Positions 6,877-8,842 of a DNA stretch of 8,842 nucleotides are shown piece by piece (position 1 is the stretch's first letter; each line of letters opens with the position of its first letter). The stretch spans positions 38,368 through 47,209 of the forward strand of contig DIZY01000039.1 in the NCBI GenBank assembly GCA_002428055.1, written 5' to 3'. The notes below the pieces were generated by a model. The model ran no database searches. It saw only the letters and a list, made by a program, of their open reading frames with translations, and was not told the DNA's origin. Made by a program: the position numbers and the translations under genes. Source of the stretch: Helicobacteraceae bacterium UBA6016 (GTDB taxonomy: Bacteria; Campylobacterota; Campylobacteria; Campylobacterales; UBA6016).

Positions 6877-7059
6877 TTGCAATCAGATAAATTTATCCGC
6901 ATAAAAGAAGTATGCGACAAGGCAGGCATAAAACCTTCTACCGTATGGCTATGGACAAAGCAAGGCAAATTGCCGCAACCCGTAAAGCTTTCTAATCGTG
7001 TAACTGTTTGGCGTTTATCGGAAATAGAAGCGTATGTTAGTAATGGTGGCGCAATATGA
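6877..7059 (+). CDS. AlpA-family helix-turn-helix regulator/excisionase-like protein
   Basis: AlpA proteins are small MerR-like winged-helix DNA-binding proteins of phages and satellites that activate or repress int, alter excision or switch on replication genes. The 60-residue product fits: FIRIKEVCDKAGIKPSTVW is the helix-turn-helix, followed by GKLPQPVKLSNRVTVW as wing and LSEIEAYV as last helix. TTG 6877 is chosen because AAGGAG (6865-6870) lies six bases upstream. An in-frame ATG at 6808 would add 23 residues outside the domain, has no ribosome site and falls in the operator. Its stop overlaps the next start (ATGA). The element-end boxes recur in its promoter, so a link to integration or excision control is plausible. 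Confidence 0.85.
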   Translation: MQSDKFIRIKEVCDKAGIKPSTVWLWTKQGKLPQPVKLSNRVTVWRLSEIEAYVSNGGAI

Positions 7060-7322
7060 GACCGTCAAACATAGAGCTATTTTTTGCCGACAAGCTCCTA
7101 AACGGCGAGACGGTCACAAACAGAGGTTTAAACGAGTGGGCTAATAACCCGCTTGATTATATTAGCAAATGGCGCAAAGAGGGTGTAATTATCCTTGATA
7201 GCTGGGTAGAAAATGAGGAGACGGGCAAAAAGTATAAAATCTATTGGCTTGAGAGAAGCAAGGAAAATGTCAAGCGTTTTAAAAACAGTTTAGGCAGAAA
7301 AAAGAGAAGCCGGAGATTATAA
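7056..7322 (+). CDS. Small winged-helix-like DNA-binding protein (HTH_39-like)
   Basis: The 88-residue product starts at an ATGA overlap with the alpA-like gene. Residues 12-46 (KLLNGETVTNRGLNEWAN, then ISKWRKEGVII) follow the pattern of phage helix-turn-helix domains in which a G-x-x-[IV]-T turn leads to a helix and then [LIW]-R-x-x-G at the wing. TGKKYKIYWL would be the closing strand. The tail (from KRFKNSLGRKK on) is very basic. This suggests a second regulator or a replication accessory protein working with AlpA and Rep. The fold match is by eye and moderate; the target is unknown. A hairpin follows four bases after the stop. Confidence 0.65.
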   Translation: MRPSNIELFFADKLLNGETVTNRGLNEWANNPLDYISKWRKEGVIILDSWVENEETGKKYKIYWLERSKENVKRFKNSLGRKKRSRRL

Positions 7323-7326
7323 AACA

Positions 7327-7349
7327 AATAGGAGTTTTACGCTCCTATT
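7327..7349 (+). terminator. Hairpin after the winged-helix gene, weak terminator or attenuator
   Basis: AATAGGAG pairs perfectly with CTCCTATT around a seven-base loop, four bases after the preceding stop. No T-run follows on the plus strand, so termination would be inefficient. It may instead protect or process the mRNA between the regulators and rep. Confidence 0.35.
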
Positions 7350-7399
7350 CCGTCATCTGATAAATTCTAAGGTAGTCTATCGCTACTTTTAACAAAAAC

Positions 7400-7430
7400 G
7401 CCCACGCCCTACGATACACAAAGGCGGGGC
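7400..7430 (+). other. GC-rich hairpin before rep, candidate replication or nicking site
   Basis: GCCC(A)CGCC (7400-7408, one bulged A) pairs with GGCGGGGC (7423-7430) around a 14-base loop, in otherwise AT-rich DNA and 25 bases before the rep start. Rolling-circle initiators often nick in hairpin loops next to their own gene, so this is one candidate origin. It could equally control rep translation. Confidence 0.25.
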
Positions 7431-7455
7431 GGCACTTCAAAAATAGGGGTAAAAA

Positions 7456-8112
7456 ATGAGCCTCCGTAGTGCGTTCCAAAATCTGCCTAAATATCTATCC
7501 ATTGACAGCATAGAAAGCTACTCAAGAAAAAGCGGGCGGATTGACAAAATCAAAGAGTTTTTTGAGCTAAAACCGATAACGGATAATGCAAGAGTTAGCG
7601 GACATCTTAAAAAGAAGATTAAAGGCAAAGACAAAGATAAGCATAAAGACATAACGGGCGGACTGTATGCGCCAAATGCTCCCTTTAGCTTTGCAATACT
7701 CAAAGATAACCGCAACGATTACCGCTTTGCGTACTTCATAGCATACAGCCTAAAAAGCTACAAAGAGCATAAGGAGTTAAGCGAAACTGCAAAAGATACG
7801 CTAGACAAGCTTTTTACTGTTTGTCCGCCGTCTAGTATTGATATTTGTTTTGACACGCCTACAAAGCCAAACTTTGAAGCATTAGGGCTATTTGGCAAGG
7901 TTACAAAACCTTACCGCAAATATGAAACACGCTACTTAAATGAGCCGGAGCTTTGCGGCATAGATAGAGTAATCATATACGACAAATCACTAAAAGATGA
8001 GTTAGCAGGTACGCTTTGGCGTATAGAGTTTACTTTGCCTATAAGTCAAGCGTTGCGGTTCTATGAGCCGCCGATTGAAGAGATGGAGCGTGTAATAACG
8101 GCGGTGTTTTGA
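7456..8112 (+). CDS. Replication-initiator-like protein (possible rolling-circle Rep), probable frameshift at its 3' end
   Basis: The 218-residue product resembles Rep_trans/RstA-type initiators, which nick one strand to start rolling-circle replication. The similar elements are SSIDICFDT (126-134, like the R/I-D-x-x-x-D strand of that family), VIIYDK (172-177) and LWRIEFTL (187-194, like WxRxE). A lysine-rich loop is at 50-68. I cannot assign the catalytic tyrosine, so the call is tentative; another phage replication family is possible. The start ATG has AGGGG six bases upstream. The frame stops at TTT-TGA (8107-8112). One base later, the +1 frame continues naturally as EAAKVRIKLGLKTTQ and so on for 27 codons to TAG 8192-8194, just before a terminator. 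The native protein was therefore probably 245 residues. A mutation, a sequence error in the T run or +1 recoding would explain this. Confidence 0.65.
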   Translation: MSLRSAFQNLPKYLSIDSIESYSRKSGRIDKIKEFFELKPITDNARVSGHLKKKIKGKDKDKHKDITGGLYAPNAPFSFAILKDNRNDYRFAYFIAYSLKSYKEHKELSETAKDTLDKLFTVCPPSSIDICFDTPTKPNFEALGLFGKVTKPYRKYETRYLNEPELCGIDRVIIYDKSLKDELAGTLWRIEFTLPISQALRFYEPPIEEMERVITAVF

Positions 8113-8199
8113 AGCGGCAAAAGTTAGGATAAAGTTAGGCTTAAAAACAACACAAAAGGACACAGAAAAAGCAACGGCAAAAGGAACGCTTTAGACCGT

Positions 8200-8245
8200 C
8201 CGCAAACCCCCTTTTTATAAGCCTTTGCGGGCTTTGTTGTTTTTA
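8200..8245 (+). terminator. Probable intrinsic terminator of rep
   Basis: CCGCAAA (8200-8206) pairs with TTTGCGG (8224-8230), followed by the T-rich run GCTTTGTTGTTTTT. It begins five bases after the +1-frame stop of rep, but 87 bases after the zero-frame stop, which supports the longer rep product. The loop is long (17 bases), so efficiency is uncertain. Confidence 0.5.
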
Positions 8246-8252
8246 AAAAGGA

Positions 8253-8375
8253 ATGCAAAAATCAACACCCAAAAGTGAACAGCAAATGAACGGCAAAAAG
8301 TCCGTTAAAAATCCGACAAATAAACGCCCCTTTATCGTACACCATTTTTATAAGGGGGTATATCCGAAAGTCTGA
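8253..8375 (+). CDS. Possible 40-residue basic small protein
   Basis: An ATG follows directly on AAAAAGGA with no spacer, which is a poor arrangement. The product starts MQKSTPKSEQQMNGKK and ends HHFYKGVYPKV. It is basic and resembles no known family. A small hairpin (AACGG/CCGTT, 8289-8306) lies inside. It may be a real small gene of the element or chance coding in a decaying stretch. Confidence 0.22.
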   Translation: MQKSTPKSEQQMNGKKSVKNPTNKRPFIVHHFYKGVYPKV

Positions 8376-8611
8376 ACTTTGAAGCCCTGATTTATCGGCT
8401 GATAGGTCACATCTTTATCGCTTCTAACAAGGTGTAAACTAACCTGTAAACACATTACAAAAAATCGCACACCTCCACGCTAGACAAAACGGCGACCGTT
8501 TCCAAATTTGAAAACCGCAACAAGCAAATATTAAACGCCCTAGACTCAATCTATCCCATAACGATGGATATAACAGACAGCCTAAAAAGGCTATTTGATG
8601 GGCTAAATTAA
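8354..8611 (+). pseudogene. Broken coding remnant with two in-frame TAA codons
   Basis: The frame ending at TAA 8609-8611 encodes 53 protein-like residues from 8450 (containing KFENRNKQILNALDSIYP, ending LKRLFDGLN) but has no start codon except an internal Met 14 residues before the end. Upstream, the same frame reads ESLNFEALIYRLIGHIFIASNKV, interrupted only by TAA at 8435-8437 and 8447-8449. Both would be glutamine codons before a C-to-T change. This looks like the 3' end of a lost gene. The upstream part could be open by chance, while the downstream part has clear coding character. No family is recognised. Confidence 0.35.
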
Positions 8612-8749
8612 AATGAGGGCATAAGTAAGTAATCGTTTGATAGTATGCCTATGTTAAAAACTAGATTTTGACCGATACCTTACCGATAGTTTATAACAGC
8701 CGAATATCCGGCATAGTGTTTTGACTCAAAAAGAGAGACACTTTTGTTT
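8612..8749. other. Gene-free right end of the element
   Basis: No gene is visible. The stretch holds a direct repeat ACCGATA-CCTT-ACCGATA (8671-8688) and a near-palindrome GCCGAATATCCGGC (8699-8712). AGTGT (8715-8719) pairs with ACACT (8738-8742) just before a T-rich run (8742-8752), a weak terminator-like structure that would shield the element from the flank. Each is short and could be chance. Confidence 0.3.
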
Positions 8750-8773
8750 TTTACTGTAATCTATGCTGTAAAA
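8750..8773 (+). repeat. Right-end TACTGTAA box pair, matching the left end
   Basis: TTTACTGTAAT (8750-8760) is followed by TGCTGTAAAA (8764-8773). The two boxes start 12 bp apart and point the same way, exactly like the left pair at 4810-4832; the flanking T run is also shared. The pair lies about 60 bp inside the right attachment repeat. This fits arm-type binding sites for the integrase or an excisionase at both ends. Confidence 0.65.
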
Positions 8774-8834
8774 TCAAAAGGCTACTTTGCTAAATGCTCT
8801 ATTTTATAGGCATTGAAAGCACTAAGTTTGAAGT

Positions 8835-8842
8835 CACTCCGG
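8835..8842 (+). repeat. Right attachment site (attR), cut by the window edge
   Basis: CACTCCGG repeats the tRNA segment 4683-4690 in the same orientation and reaches the last base of the window. Only eight bases can be compared, so chance is possible. The integrase, the box symmetry and the position support it. Confidence 0.5.

Larger units (their letters stand above)
4683..8842. mobile_element. Small integrative element in tRNA-Arg(CCU), possible phage satellite or IME
   Basis: An 8-bp segment of the tRNA T-arm/acceptor stem, CACTCCGG (4683-4690), recurs as the final bases of the window (8835-8842); the repeat may continue outside. Between them lie a tyrosine integrase next to the tRNA, an AlpA-type regulator, a small winged-helix-like protein and a Rep-like protein, all on the plus strand and flanked at both ends by the same TACTGTAA boxes. 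The distance between repeat starts is 4152 bp. No capsid, tail, packaging, conjugation, defence or toxin-antitoxin gene is visible, so any transfer would need a helper. The integrase-AlpA-Rep order resembles phage-inducible islands and small mobilizable elements; which class it belongs to is inference. The decayed right end suggests it may no longer be fully active. Confidence 0.7.

Noticed and set aside
8211..8354. Direct repeat TTTTTATAAG (near 8212 and 8345) as element ends or iterons
   Set aside because: Ten AT-rich bases, only two copies, one inside the terminator loop; chance is sufficient.

Overview
The window looks like chromosomal DNA of a Campylobacterota (epsilonproteobacterial) species, perhaps a Sulfurimonas- or Sulfuricurvum-like chemolithotroph. 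This rests on moderately AT-rich, lysine-rich coding, frequent GTG and TTG starts behind GGAG-type ribosome sites, and the style of the DnaG, GGDEF and DapE proteins. The genus is a guess.

The left half (1-4697) is a compact core region. It holds the 3' part of dnaG (primase; the zinc-finger end lies before the window). Convergent with it is a two-gene minus-strand unit: a small, probably exported protein coupled to a CheY-like response regulator whose 3' end overlaps dnaG by 27 bp. Across a divergent promoter with a perfect 10-bp inverted repeat, a plus-strand operon encodes a diguanylate cyclase-like protein (GEEEF instead of GGDEF, inhibitory site intact) and, overlapping by one base, dapE of lysine/diaminopimelate synthesis. 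A tRNA-Arg(CCU) gene with its own -10 box follows.

The right half (about 4683-8842) reads as a small integrative element of about 4.15 kb inserted in the 3' end of that tRNA. Its order is: attL; a cluster of TACTGTAA-type boxes; a P4-type tyrosine integrase; an overlapping 74-aa coiled-coil orphan; about 560 bp of non-coding DNA rich in strong stem-loops; an AlpA-type regulator translationally coupled to a small winged-helix-like protein; a protein resembling rolling-circle initiators (Rep_trans/RstA style), apparently interrupted at its end by a UUU-UGA frameshift point; a terminator; and a decayed right end with broken coding remnants. The same box pair with the same 12-bp phasing then recurs just inside attR, whose 8-bp core copy coincides with the last bases of the window.

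The gene set (integrase, AlpA, small DNA-binding protein, Rep) resembles phage satellites or small integrative mobilizable/replicative elements. I see no structural, defence or metabolic cargo. The least explained parts are the structured non-coding region, the shared boxes that may connect integration/excision with AlpA expression, and the frameshift in rep.
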